Of a stretch of DNA of 40,706 bases, positions 8,455-17,487 are shown piece by piece. The DNA comes from DATDCV01 sp036524155. Its GTDB lineage: Bacteria > Verrucomicrobiota > Verrucomicrobiia > Limisphaerales > UBA8199. The DNA lies in NCBI GenBank assembly GCA_036524155.1, contig DATDCV010000024.1, positions 1 through 40,706 on the forward strand, written 5' to 3'. A program made the position numbers and the translations under genes. The notes beneath the pieces were generated by a model, which was given only the letters and a program-made list of their open reading frames with translations, was not told the DNA's origin and searched no databases. Within the stretch, counting starts at the first letter, position 1; every line of letters begins with the position of its first letter.

Positions 8455-11400
8455 GTGAAAACCAAAATTCACAACCTCAGTTGGCTCGGCCTCCTCCTGG
8501 TCTGCAGCCTTGCGCCTCGCGGCTCCAGCCTCGCCGCTCCTCTAGGCACGGCCTTTTCGTACCAAGGCCGGCTCAGCGACGGGGGCCAGACCGCCACAGG
8601 CAGCTACGACCTGCGCTTTAGGATTTACGATGCCGTGGCCGATGGCAGCCTGGTCAGCGGGGTGCTCACCAACCCCGCCACACCCGTGGTTAATGGCTTC
8701 TTCGAAGTCACCTTGGATTTTGGGGCCGGCGTGTTCACAGGGGAGGCCCGCTGGCTCGAGATCGGCGTGCGCACCAATGGCAGCCCCGCCGACTTCACAA
8801 CGCTCGCGCCACGCCAACCGCTCACGCCCAGTCCCTATGCGCTGCACGCACCCACAGCCGGCAGCGCTGCGGCCGTGACCGGTCCGGTTGCGGCCAGCCA
8901 GCTCACGGGGACCATTGCCCCGTCCAACATCGCCGCCGGCAGCATCCTGGCCACGCACCTGGCGGCGGGCAGCGTGACCACCGCGGCGCTGGCCGACGGG
9001 GCGGTGACCGCCGCCAAGATGGCCACGGCGTCCAACTGGGTGGCGTGGGGACAAGCGATTCCCAATCCCACACCGGGCGTCCATGACTATTTTGGCAAGC
9101 CCCTGGCCGCGGTCGGCAACGATTCCGTGCTCATTGCTGCCTGGAATGACGACACGGCCGCACAAAATGCCGGGGCGGCGTATCTGTTCAGCAGCGAGGG
9201 AGTGCTGCAGGTCACCTTTCTCCATCCCGATCCGGCGACCAACGACTACTTCGGCAGCGCGCTGGCGGCGGTGGGGACCGACCGCGTGCTCATTGGGGCA
9301 CCGAACCACAACACGAGGGGAGCCGCGGTTGCGGGTGTGGCGTATCTGTTCAGCACCAAGGGAAATTTGGTGAACACTTTCACCAACCCCTCCCCGACGG
9401 CCAGCGCTTTTTTCGGTTCGGCGGTGGCGGGCATTGGCGAAACCCGGGTAGCGATCGCCGCGCCGTATGACGACGCAGGAGCCGAGAACGCCGGCGTGGT
9501 GTACTTGTACACCACCAACGCGTTCAGCCGCAGTTGGTCCCTGGTCACACTCACCAATCCCGCCCCTGAGGCCAATGCTCTCTTTGGTTTCGCGTTGACC
9601 GGGGTGGGGACCGGCCGGGTACTGATCGGCGCCCCGTATCACGACACGGGCGCGGCAAATGCCGGGGTGGCGTATCTGTTCGGAACTGATGGCAGCCTGC
9701 TCACCAGGTTCACCAACCCCGCGCCGGGCCTCAACGACCACTTCGGCATGGTGGTGGCGGCCCTGGGGGCCGACCGTGTGTTGATTGGCGCGCCGGACGA
9801 CGACGCGAATGGGACTGATTCGGGCTCGGTTTACCTGTTCAAGACAGACGGCACGCTGCTCAAGACCTTCGCCGGCACGGAACCGGGAGCGCTGTTCGGA
9901 ACGGCCGTGGCGGCGACAGAAGGCGGGCGGGTGGTCATTGGGGCAACCCTCCAGGACACCAGCGTGACCGACGCCGGGGCGGCATTCCTATTCGACACGA
10001 ACGGCGTGTTGATCACCACGTTCACCAACCCGACTCCGGCGAGCATGGACCGTTTTGGCGACGGCGTGGCGGCGGTGGGAAGTGACCGGGTGTTCGTGGG
10101 TGCGCGGTGGTCCGACATGCAGGAGATTGATGCGGGCGCGGCCTACCTGTTCAAGACGCAGACCTACATGCCCGGTGTGGTCACCGATGAAGTGCGGGCA
10201 GGTTCGGTGACCACGGCCAGCCTGGCCAACGGAGCGGTCGGAAGCAACCAACTGGCTGCGGGAGCGGTGGGTAGTGGCCAGCTTGCGCCAGGCGCAGTGG
10301 GGAACGCACAACTTGCTGCTGGGGCAGCGTTCTCCAACCTGTATGACAGCGGCCAAAGCGGCGTCGCCTTGGGTGGGGTAGTCATGTCCGAAGACCCCGA
10401 TAACGTCCATCTCTTGAATGCGGGGTATGTCCGGCTTGGCTCATCCACAAGTCTTAATCTCACGCCGGAAGCCTGGAGAGCGCTGGTCTCCAATCCGGCT
10501 GGTAATGCCCAACCTATCGCAGGCCGCACAGGACATTCCAGCATTTGGACCGGAAGCGAGATGATTATCTGGGGTGGCTACAACGACAGCGGAGGTTTCA
10601 TGAATACTGGCGCCCGATACGATCCAGCGCTGGACGGCTGGACTGTCGTATCGCAATCCAACGCTCCTTCTCCCCGCTCCGGCCATACCGCCGTGTGGAC
10701 TGGCACCCAGATGATCATTTGGGGAGGCGCCCCCGGAAGCGGCGAGGATGGCCTGAATACCGGCAAGCGTTATAGCCCAGCGAGTGACACTTGGCTCTCC
10801 ATGAGCACGGTCAACGCCCCCTTTGGACGCTACGGGCACGCGGCGGTCTGGTCCGGGAACGTCATGGTAGTTTGGGGTGGTGCCACGACAAACACGTATA
10901 ATTGGACTGAACAGCACTACGGAGCTGACTACCTGCACCGCTCGAACCTATCCCAAGATGGCGGCCGTTATGACCCCGGAGCGGACCTCTGGACTCCGGT
11001 AAGAACGGACACCTCCGCCACACGACGGATATATCCAAGCGCGGTGTGGACGGGGTCAGAGATGATTGTCTGGGGCGGTTATTACGGGGCGAGTTATTCG
11101 CTTAGTGGGACGAACTGGAGTTCAGAAATCTCTTGGCTAAATGATGGAGGACGTTACAACCCCGTCTCGGATACCTGGAACACCGTAGCCACCAACGGGG
11201 CACCTGTCGGGCGCCAAGACCATTCCGTGGTTTGGACCGGCAGCCGCATGATCATCTGGGGTGGCCGGACGAGCGACACCAGTGCCGCCGGAGAGAACAC
11301 CGGTGGACGCTATGACCCAGCGGCTAACACGTGGTCGAGTCTTTCCACGGTCAGCGCCCCAACCGCCCGATTTGGCCACACGGCCGTTTGGACCGGCGCC

Positions 11401-12735
11401 CGAATGGTGGTTTGGGGCGGCATCCGTGATTTCAACTATGCTGAGGATACCGGCGGCCGCTACGATCCGTCGGCTAACGCTTGGTCGAGCGTGTCCATGA
11501 ACGGCGCGCCCACCGCCCGGCGCAATCCCAGTTCGGTCTGGACCGGTTCGCGCATGCTGGTCTGGGGAGGGATGGATGCTAATGGCGTTTTTCCCGGTAC
11601 AGGTGGCCGCTATGAACCCGTTAACAATACCTGGACCAATCTCTCTGCGTTGCCAGCACCTTCCGAGCCTTGGGCGCGCCGCAACGCCACCGCCGTCTGG
11701 ACCGGCAGCGAAATGATTGTCTGGGGCGGGGAAAACAACGGGCAGTATCTGCGGAGTGGCGCCAAGTTCGATCCTGCGGCCAATTCCTGGTCGGCGCTGC
11801 CCACGACCAACGCCCCGGCGGCCCGCATTGACCACACCGCGGTTTGGACCGGCACGGAAATGCTCGTCTGGGGTGGGTACAATGGACAGACTCTGGGCGA
11901 CGGCGCCCGCTACATGCCCGCGCAAGATACTTGGTCGGCCATCCCCGCCAACAACGCCCCAAGCGCCCGCCGAGCCCACACCGCAGTGTGGACCGGGAAC
12001 GAGATGATTGTCTGGGGCGGATACGCCCGGTGGTACGGCCTGAACAACTTCCTGGCCACCGGAGGCCGTTACGTGCCTGCCACAGGCCAGTGGACCCCGG
12101 TGAGCACCAACGGAGCCCCCACGGAGCGGGCGGCGCATACAGCGGTCTGGACTGGAGATGAGATGATCCTCTGGGGCGGCTTCGCCCAGGTCGGCTTTCC
12201 CCAGCCGGACAATGTCTATCTCGGCTCCGGGGCGCGCTATCGGCCGGCGCTCGACTCGGGCGGGCAAAGCGCGCCGTGGACGGACCTCGCTGCCAACAAT
12301 GCGCCTTCCCCTCGCCGCGGCCACACCGCCGTCTGGACTGGGAAAGAAATGGTCCTCTGGGGTGGCGACAATGGCTCCGCGCTTGGCACCGGCGGACGGT
12401 ACCTGCCAGAGAGCGACAGTTGGTCCAGCACCTCGGCGACCAGCGCGCCCTCTGCGCGTCAGGGCCACACCGCCGTGTGGACCGGGGCGCACATGCTCAT
12501 TTGGGGCGGGAGGCAGGGTGCCACGGAATACAACACCGGCGGCCGCTACAGCCCGACCCTGGACAAATGGTTGCCGATCACCACCGGCAGCGCTCCTGGA
12601 GCGCGCTACGATCACGTCGCGGTGTGGACCGGGAGCGAGATGTTGATCTGGGGCGGCTACGATGGGGCCAACTGCCTGGACACCATCAAAGGCTATACGC
12701 CCCCCTTAACGCTCTATCTCTACCTCAAGCCGTGA
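8455..12735 (+). CDS. Giant secreted protein: FTYQGRL module, 7 FG-GAP blades, 14 Kelch repeats
   Basis: 1426 residues from a GTG start; the signal peptide and FTYQGRL module follow at once. Residues 1-28 are the signal peptide and 30-130 the shared module. A linker of GSVTTAALADGAV-like repeats leads to seven FG-GAP units (about 200-575; motifs DYFGSALAAVGTDRVLIGAP, GVAYLFST), enough for one integrin-alpha-type propeller. A second linker (GAVGSNQLAAGAVGSGQLAP) precedes Kelch repeats from about residue 690 to the end, each R-GHTAVWTG-EMIVWGG ... TGGRYDP ... W. I count 14, the last truncated, enough for two seven-bladed propellers. No catalytic or anchoring motif is seen. FG-GAP and Kelch propellers bind proteins or glycans, so an extracellular binding scaffold is inferred. 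Start choice rests on the signal peptide beginning at the GTG. Confidence 0.8.
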   Translation: MKTKIHNLSWLGLLLVCSLAPRGSSLAAPLGTAFSYQGRLSDGGQTATGSYDLRFRIYDAVADGSLVSGVLTNPATPVVNGFFEVTLDFGAGVFTGEARWLEIGVRTNGSPADFTTLAPRQPLTPSPYALHAPTAGSAAAVTGPVAASQLTGTIAPSNIAAGSILATHLAAGSVTTAALADGAVTAAKMATASNWVAWGQAIPNPTPGVHDYFGKPLAAVGNDSVLIAAWNDDTAAQNAGAAYLFSSEGVLQVTFLHPDPATNDYFGSALAAVGTDRVLIGAPNHNTRGAAVAGVAYLFSTKGNLVNTFTNPSPTASAFFGSAVAGIGETRVAIAAPYDDAGAENAGVVYLYTTNAFSRSWSLVTLTNPAPEANALFGFALTGVGTGRVLIGAPYHDTGAANAGVAYLFGTDGSLLTRFTNPAPGLNDHFGMVVAALGADRVLIGAPDDDANGTDSGSVYLFKTDGTLLKTFAGTEPGALFGTAVAATEGGRVVIGATLQDTSVTDAGAAFLFDTNGVLITTFTNPTPASMDRFGDGVAAVGSDRVFVGARWSDMQEIDAGAAYLFKTQTYMPGVVTDEVRAGSVTTASLANGAVGSNQLAAGAVGSGQLAPGAVGNAQLAAGAAFSNLYDSGQSGVALGGVVMSEDPDNVHLLNAGYVRLGSSTSLNLTPEAWRALVSNPAGNAQPIAGRTGHSSIWTGSEMIIWGGYNDSGGFMNTGARYDPALDGWTVVSQSNAPSPRSGHTAVWTGTQMIIWGGAPGSGEDGLNTGKRYSPASDTWLSMSTVNAPFGRYGHAAVWSGNVMVVWGGATTNTYNWTEQHYGADYLHRSNLSQDGGRYDPGADLWTPVRTDTSATRRIYPSAVWTGSEMIVWGGYYGASYSLSGTNWSSEISWLNDGGRYNPVSDTWNTVATNGAPVGRQDHSVVWTGSRMIIWGGRTSDTSAAGENTGGRYDPAANTWSSLSTVSAPTARFGHTAVWTGARMVVWGGIRDFNYAEDTGGRYDPSANAWSSVSMNGAPTARRNPSSVWTGSRMLVWGGMDANGVFPGTGGRYEPVNNTWTNLSALPAPSEPWARRNATAVWTGSEMIVWGGENNGQYLRSGAKFDPAANSWSALPTTNAPAARIDHTAVWTGTEMLVWGGYNGQTLGDGARYMPAQDTWSAIPANNAPSARRAHTAVWTGNEMIVWGGYARWYGLNNFLATGGRYVPATGQWTPVSTNGAPTERAAHTAVWTGDEMILWGGFAQVGFPQPDNVYLGSGARYRPALDSGGQSAPWTDLAANNAPSPRRGHTAVWTGKEMVLWGGDNGSALGTGGRYLPESDSWSSTSATSAPSARQGHTAVWTGAHMLIWGGRQGATEYNTGGRYSPTLDKWLPITTGSAPGARYDHVAVWTGSEMLIWGGYDGANCLDTIKGYTPPLTLYLYLKP

Positions 12736-12763
12736 CACCGGAAGGGCACTAGGAACAAGGCAC

Positions 12764-13714
12764 ATGGGAAGAATGGCCTTAAACTTTCTCGCGCCTTTGC
12801 AGCTCTGCGCCTTTGCGTTGATTGCGGGCTTGCCGGTTTGGGGGGCCGAACCGGAGTTGACCGCGCTCTGCGCCGACCGTGCGGCGATCGAGCAGGTCTA
12901 TTACGATCATCGCACCGGCACCAAGCCGCCGTTCGGGGAGGCTCTGCCCCGAGATGCGTTGCGGCGTTTGGTCCAGACCGACCTGGCAAAGGAAGCCGCG
13001 CTCAAGAATGTGTATGGCGTGGAAGTCACTCCAGCGATGGTGGCCGCGGAGGTCCAGCGCATTAACACCACGACCCGTGCGCCGGACATCCTGGCCGAAC
13101 TTAAGGCCACGTTGGGCAACGACACGAATCGTTTCGCCCGCACCGTGGCCAAACCCATCGTGGTCGAGCGCCTCCTGCGCAACCGATTCGAGAACGACGA
13201 CAAGCTGCATGCGACCCGGCGACGGGAGGCCGAGCGAGTGCGAGAGCAACTGCTCAAGCAAAAAACCGAAACCAATTCGAAATCCGAAATCCGAAGAGAT
13301 GAAACGGATGCCGTGAGCGCGATTGTTGCCATTTTTCAGAAGGCCAGCGGTGGGCAGGTCACCGAAACCACCTGGCGGCTGGAAAAGCGCACACCGGAGA
13401 CGAATGCCCCGGCGGCCGGCGGGCTGGAAATCAAGAAACGGTTCGGGCCGGACGCGCAACTCCTGTCCTCCCCGCGCGGCCCCGAGAAGGAGCGGCAGTT
13501 CTTCTTCGCCGATTTGCCGGGGGAACTGCAACGGGTGCTACGCGTGCAACTGCGCCAGGCGGGCGACCTGAGCGCGGTGATCGAAACTCCGAGCGGTTTC
13601 CTGCTGTTTTTCTGCAAGGAACGAACGGCCCAGGCGCTCAGCACGGCGGCCTGGTCCCTGCCCAAGCGCAGCTACGATGAATGGCTCGCGGAGCAAGGTA
13701 GAGGGACGAAATGA
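12764..13714 (+). CDS. SurA/PpiC-like periplasmic chaperone, divergent
   Basis: 316 residues; two candidate starts, ATG at 12764 (preceded by AGGAACAAGG) and ATG at 12773. A signal peptide ends near residue 27 (LPVWGA). The N-terminal half is helical (LCADRAAIEQVYYDHR ... LRRLVQTDLAKEAALKNVYG, VTPAMVAAEVQRI) and matches the SurA N-terminal chaperone layout. The C-terminal part (FFFADLPGELQRVLRV ... GDLSAVIETPSGFLLFFCKE) resembles the end of a parvulin domain, but a complete parvulin signature is not visible, so isomerase activity is doubtful. Residues NSKSEIRRDE are encoded by a GAAATCCG microrepeat inserted in frame as a linker. Its place among large secreted beta proteins suggests a dedicated folding or export chaperone; that is inference. 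Confidence 0.6.
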   Translation: MGRMALNFLAPLQLCAFALIAGLPVWGAEPELTALCADRAAIEQVYYDHRTGTKPPFGEALPRDALRRLVQTDLAKEAALKNVYGVEVTPAMVAAEVQRINTTTRAPDILAELKATLGNDTNRFARTVAKPIVVERLLRNRFENDDKLHATRRREAERVREQLLKQKTETNSKSEIRRDETDAVSAIVAIFQKASGGQVTETTWRLEKRTPETNAPAAGGLEIKKRFGPDAQLLSSPRGPEKERQFFFADLPGELQRVLRVQLRQAGDLSAVIETPSGFLLFFCKERTAQALSTAAWSLPKRSYDEWLAEQGRGTK

Positions 13715-13879
13715 ACTCCGGCCCGTAACTCTCTCTGCCGGAGGTAGCACTGGCGTGGTTAGCGCCAATGATAATGCATACTTCCTGGTGTAAATCCATT
13801 TCTGATTCGTGGCGTCGATTACCCGGATGCTCGCGCGCGAGCGGTTGGAAAGACTACGATGCCTGAATGGTCCGAAAAC
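13715..13879 (+). other. Spacer with two palindromes, no gene seen
   Basis: This spacer, together with the leader that follows, gives 419 bp without a gene. It contains a hairpin TGGCG/CGCCA with a 7-base loop (just after 13750) and a perfect 14-bp palindrome GCTCGCGCGCGAGC at 13829-13842. Neither is followed by a T run, so neither is a convincing intrinsic terminator. The homology to the upstream leader begins only at 13880. Confidence 0.4.
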
Positions 13880-14133
13880 GGCCTTGCTTATTCTGATTGT
13901 TAGGCGGAAAATCTGCCCGTAGACTCCACGAGACGCTGACACGCCACATCAGCCAACGTCCCGCGCTCTGATTCATGTCCGTCGCAGGCGACGAGGCAAG
14001 AAGTCGACACGTCGGCGGTTGCGATTGTAGGCGACGAAGTAACGAGTCGACCGTGCTGGCCTCCCCCCGCGAATGGATTGTCCGGTAGTCCGATGAAATC
14101 GTCACAACCAACCCAAGACCAGAGAGACCTCCT
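13880..14133 (+). ncRNA. Conserved 254-bp leader, copy 2 (candidate structured 5' UTR)
   Basis: Gapless counterpart of 1139-1392, again ending exactly at the ATG of an S74-domain gene. Hairpin GGCGG/CTGCC (13903-13907 with 13913-13917) and hairpin GTTGC/GCGAC (14018-14022 with 14031-14035) each differ from copy 1 by a change that turns a Watson-Crick pair into G-U, so pairing is kept. The conserved block immediately before the ATG again reads GAGAGACCTCCT. Non-coding identity (about 91% by hand count) appears no lower than that of the adjacent coding 5' ends, which suggests recent duplication, selection on the leader, or both. Confidence 0.5.
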
Positions 14134-15735
14134 ATGAAAAACCCTTCCGCCATGATTCTTTGCCTCACACTTCTGGGCCTGACTGCAAGCGACGCCGCGC
14201 CATTGGGCACTGCTTTTACCTATCAAGGCCGGCTCAGCGACGGCACCAATCCGGCCAACGGCCGCTACGATTTCACCTTCACCCTCTACGACGACCCGGC
14301 TAGCGCCAAGATCATCGCCGGGCCGCTTACCAACAGCCGGCTGAACGTGGTCGACGGCCTTTTCACCGTCGCGCTCGACTTCCGCGCCGACGTTTTCGGC
14401 GGCCAGGCGCGCTGGCTGGAAATTGGCGTGCGCTCCAGCTCCATGGGACCGGGCCCGTTCACGCCGCTGTCGCCCCGCCAACAACTCACCCCGACGCCCC
14501 AGGCGCTCTACGCGCCGAATGCGGGCGATAGCGCCCTGTTCAACGGGCAGAGCGCGACCTTCTATGCACCGGGCAGCAGTTTGGGCAACTATGTGGCCAA
14601 GGCCGGGGACACCATGACGGGCCAACTCGTCGTCCCGGCCAATAGCTTCCGCGCGGGCACCGACCAACTGGTGCTCACGGGCGGCAACGTGGGGATTGGC
14701 ACCACGAGTCCCGGCGCGTTGCTCGGATTGGAGGGTGGTCAGATTCTGGTCCACGCGCGGGGTTCGCATACGGCAGGCGCCTGGCTGTCACTCGAAAACA
14801 CTTCCACGGATGGCAAGCGCTGGGATTTCATCTCCACGGGAGCGGACAATGGCGGTGGCGCCGGCAACCTCCTGTTCCGGCAGGCCGCCGTGGGTTCGGT
14901 GCTCACGCTGACGCCGGGGGGATATGCCGGTTTAGGCACTCTTAGCCCTATAGCCAAGCTGCACGTAATGGACCAGACTGGGGCGGAGAGCACCCTGCTC
15001 CTCCTGGAAGGCCGGTCCGGGGTGGGAGTCTCCCTGGAACTCGTGAACAACGATAGTGGTGCGCGGTGGCATTTCACCTCGACTGGCACCAGCAACGACG
15101 CAGGCGTTGGCAGCCTCCTGTTCCGGCCAGAGGGCAAAAATTCCGTCATGACCTTGACCTCGGCTGGCTATGTGGGCGTGGGCACGATCACCCCCGCGAA
15201 CCGGTTTCACGTCGCTTACGGCTTCAACTACGGCCCCCAACCGGTTCTGCGGGTCGATCAAGGGAACGGAACGGTGGCCCAGTTTCATCAAGCCTCGCTC
15301 ACGAGCAGCAACTTCATTGTCTGCACGCATCCGATTCCACCTAACATCCCCGAGGCCGTGGTGTTTCGAGTAAACGGATTCGGCGACGTCTATGGGCAGA
15401 GCTTCAACCCTTCCAGCGACCGCGGTGCCAAAGAGAATCTCTCCCGTGTTGATCCCTCCGAGGTGCTCGAGAAGGTCACTGCCCTGCCCATCTCGAAATG
15501 GAACTTCAAAGGCGACGAAACAACGCCGCATTTCGGTCCCATGGCTCAAGACTTTCACGCCGCCTTCGGCCTCGGCACAGACGACAAACACATCGCCACC
15601 GTGGACGCCGACGGCGTGGCGCTGGCCGCAATCCAGGGCCTCAACCAGAAGATGGAAGCCGAAAACGCTGAGCTAAAGAAACGCGTGGCGCAACTTGAAC
15701 AGCTCGTTCGGAACCTCACGACGAAGGGAGAGTGA
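14134..15735 (+). CDS. Secreted tail-spike-like protein with S74 domain, paralogue of the gene at 1393
   Basis: 533 residues. Signal peptide 1-21, FTYQGRL module to about residue 130, then two 83-residue repeats (equivalent positions 217 and 300; GGAGNLLFRQ, LTLTPGGYAGLGT) against four in the paralogue. The S74 dyad is Ser428 and Lys433 in SSDRGAKEN, followed by GPMAQDFHAAFGLGTDDKHI, nearly identical to the paralogue, and a C-terminal coiled coil (MEAENAELKKRVAQLEQLV). Shared leader, signal peptide, module and chaperone domain show that the two genes arose by duplication and then differed in repeat number, as expected for surface fibres of variable length. Self-cleavage is predicted from the intact dyad but not demonstrated. 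Confidence 0.8.
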   Translation: MKNPSAMILCLTLLGLTASDAAPLGTAFTYQGRLSDGTNPANGRYDFTFTLYDDPASAKIIAGPLTNSRLNVVDGLFTVALDFRADVFGGQARWLEIGVRSSSMGPGPFTPLSPRQQLTPTPQALYAPNAGDSALFNGQSATFYAPGSSLGNYVAKAGDTMTGQLVVPANSFRAGTDQLVLTGGNVGIGTTSPGALLGLEGGQILVHARGSHTAGAWLSLENTSTDGKRWDFISTGADNGGGAGNLLFRQAAVGSVLTLTPGGYAGLGTLSPIAKLHVMDQTGAESTLLLLEGRSGVGVSLELVNNDSGARWHFTSTGTSNDAGVGSLLFRPEGKNSVMTLTSAGYVGVGTITPANRFHVAYGFNYGPQPVLRVDQGNGTVAQFHQASLTSSNFIVCTHPIPPNIPEAVVFRVNGFGDVYGQSFNPSSDRGAKENLSRVDPSEVLEKVTALPISKWNFKGDETTPHFGPMAQDFHAAFGLGTDDKHIATVDADGVALAAIQGLNQKMEAENAELKKRVAQLEQLVRNLTTKGE

Positions 15736-15805
15736 GCACAAGGCTCCGCGAATGCGGTATTGGCATTTCCGTCCGTTCATGTTTCATTCTGGCCCTGCGA
15801 CCGCT

Positions 15806-17254
15806 ATGGATGAAACCAATTCACTAATCGAGCAACGCAAAGCCAAGCTGTCGGCCTTGCGGGCCAAAGGGATTGATCCCTTTAAAAACAAGTTCACCCC
15901 CTCCGAGACCTGCGCCCAGGCCCGCGCGAACTACGCCGAAGGCCGTGAAGTGGCGGTTGCGGGCCGCGTGACCGCCCATCGCGACATGGGCAAGAGCATG
16001 TTCATCGACGTGCGCGACCAGTCCGGGCGCTTGCAGGCTTACGCCCAGAAAAATGTTCTCGGCGACGAGCAATTTGACATCTTCCGCCACCTTGACCTCG
16101 GCGACTTCATCGGCGCCAAAGGCACCCTCTTCACCACGAAAACAGGAGAGATCTCCATCCGGCTCACTTCCTTCGTCATCCTAGCCAAGGCGCTCCGCCC
16201 CCCGCCGGAGAAATGGCACGGCCTCGCCGACACGGAAATCCGCTACCGACAGCGTTATCTCGACTTGATTGCGAACCCCGCAGTTAAAGATGTTTTCATC
16301 AAGCGCAGCCAAATCATTCGCGAGATCCGCAGCTTCCTGAGCAATCGCGGCTTTGTCGAAGTCGAAACGCCCATGATGCAGGCGATCCCCGGGGGCGCCG
16401 CGGCCAAGCCGTTCAAGACGTTTCACAACGCCCTGGGATGCGACTTTTTTATGCGCATCGCCCTCGAGCTGTATCTGAAGCGCCTGCTGGTCGGCGGCCT
16501 CGACCGCGTCTTCGAGATCGGCCGCAATTTCCGCAACGAGGGTTTGTCGCGGAGACACAACCCGGAGTTTACGATGCTCGAGGCTTACCAGGCCTATGGC
16601 GACTACGAGTCCATGATGGAGCTGGTGCAATCGATGGTGTGCCAGGTCGCGCAAAAAGTCCTCGGAACTCTCGTAATCGAACACCAGGACGCCGAAGGCA
16701 AAGTGACGAAAACCATTGACCTCACCCCGCCCTGGCGGCGCATCCAATACAAAGACCTCGTCCGCGAACGCGCGGGCGCCGACTGGTTTGAAAAAACTCC
16801 CCAACAACGACGCGAGCACGCCGTCGAACTCGGCGCCGAGATTGGGAAGGAATATGAGGATTTCGAGATCACCCAGGCGGTGTTTGAAAAGCTGATCGAA
16901 CCGACACTCATCAACCCCACTTTCGTGACACACGCCCCCAAGGAGCTTATCCCGCTGGCAAAGCTCTCACCCGATGATCCCACTACCGTCGAGGTCTTCG
17001 AGTGCTGCATCAACGGCCAGGAGATCGCCCCGGCCTACAGCGAACAGAACGATCCCCTCGAACAACGCGAACGGCTCGAGCACCAGGCCGGCGGTGAGCA
17101 ACAGAAGCTCGACGAAGATTTCCTCGTAGCATTGGAACACGGCATGCCGCCGGCTGGCGGCATGGGGCTGGGCATCGACCGCCTTTGCATGATGCTGCTC
17201 GGGCAGGAAAGCATTCGCGATGTTATCCTCTTCCCGCAGTTGAAGCCAAAATAG
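15806..17254 (+). CDS. lysS: Lysyl-tRNA synthetase, class II
   Basis: 482 residues from the ATG at 15806. The frame is open further upstream, but the preceding 37 codons overlap the end of the S74 gene and do not look like synthetase. The N-terminus (TNSLIEQRKAKLSALRAKGI DPF) and anticodon-binding OB fold (VAVAGRVTAHRDMGKSMFID VRD) are typical. Class II motif 2 is present as VFEIGRNFRNEGLSRRHNPE near residues 235-255, and motif 3 as GGMGLGIDRLCMMLLGQESI near 450-470. It charges tRNA-Lys in the cytoplasm. Length and motif order are normal. No T-box or other leader was seen in the 70-bp gap upstream. Confidence 0.95.
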   Translation: MDETNSLIEQRKAKLSALRAKGIDPFKNKFTPSETCAQARANYAEGREVAVAGRVTAHRDMGKSMFIDVRDQSGRLQAYAQKNVLGDEQFDIFRHLDLGDFIGAKGTLFTTKTGEISIRLTSFVILAKALRPPPEKWHGLADTEIRYRQRYLDLIANPAVKDVFIKRSQIIREIRSFLSNRGFVEVETPMMQAIPGGAAAKPFKTFHNALGCDFFMRIALELYLKRLLVGGLDRVFEIGRNFRNEGLSRRHNPEFTMLEAYQAYGDYESMMELVQSMVCQVAQKVLGTLVIEHQDAEGKVTKTIDLTPPWRRIQYKDLVRERAGADWFEKTPQQRREHAVELGAEIGKEYEDFEITQAVFEKLIEPTLINPTFVTHAPKELIPLAKLSPDDPTTVEVFECCINGQEIAPAYSEQNDPLEQRERLEHQAGGEQQKLDEDFLVALEHGMPPAGGMGLGIDRLCMMLLGQESIRDVILFPQLKPK

Positions 17255-17318
17255 CGGCTGGCAAAGGCGCCTGCCCGTAACGGCCCCCATGAGCCGGCTC
17301 GGGGAAGAAAGCGACAGT

Positions 17319-17353
17319 CTCCTCTCCTCGGGGAGGGGCAGGGGTGAGGGGGA
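17319..17353 (+). repeat. REP-like CCTCTCC/GGGGAGG palindromic element
   Basis: In the 233-bp spacer between lysS and glnS there is a run CTCCTCTCCTCGGGGAGG followed by GGCAGGGGTGAGGG. This is the layout of the CCCTCACCC-type intergenic palindrome that I recall from many bacterial genomes. The rest of the spacer shows no gene and no T-tailed terminator. Confidence 0.5.
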
Positions 17354-17487
17354 ATTTCTTGATCGGGTTCATGGGGAGGATTCCGCGAAGCACGGTCTCG
17401 CGCGTTGGAGCCCCGAACCTGCCGCATCGGAGTCTGGACTTCACGGTGATTTCATGATTAGTTGGCCAAACAGGTTTGACACACGAG

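Noticed and set aside
11137..12615. Long minus-strand open frame opposite the Kelch region
   Set aside because: Its regular text mirrors the Kelch repeats read backwards; no signal peptide or family motif.
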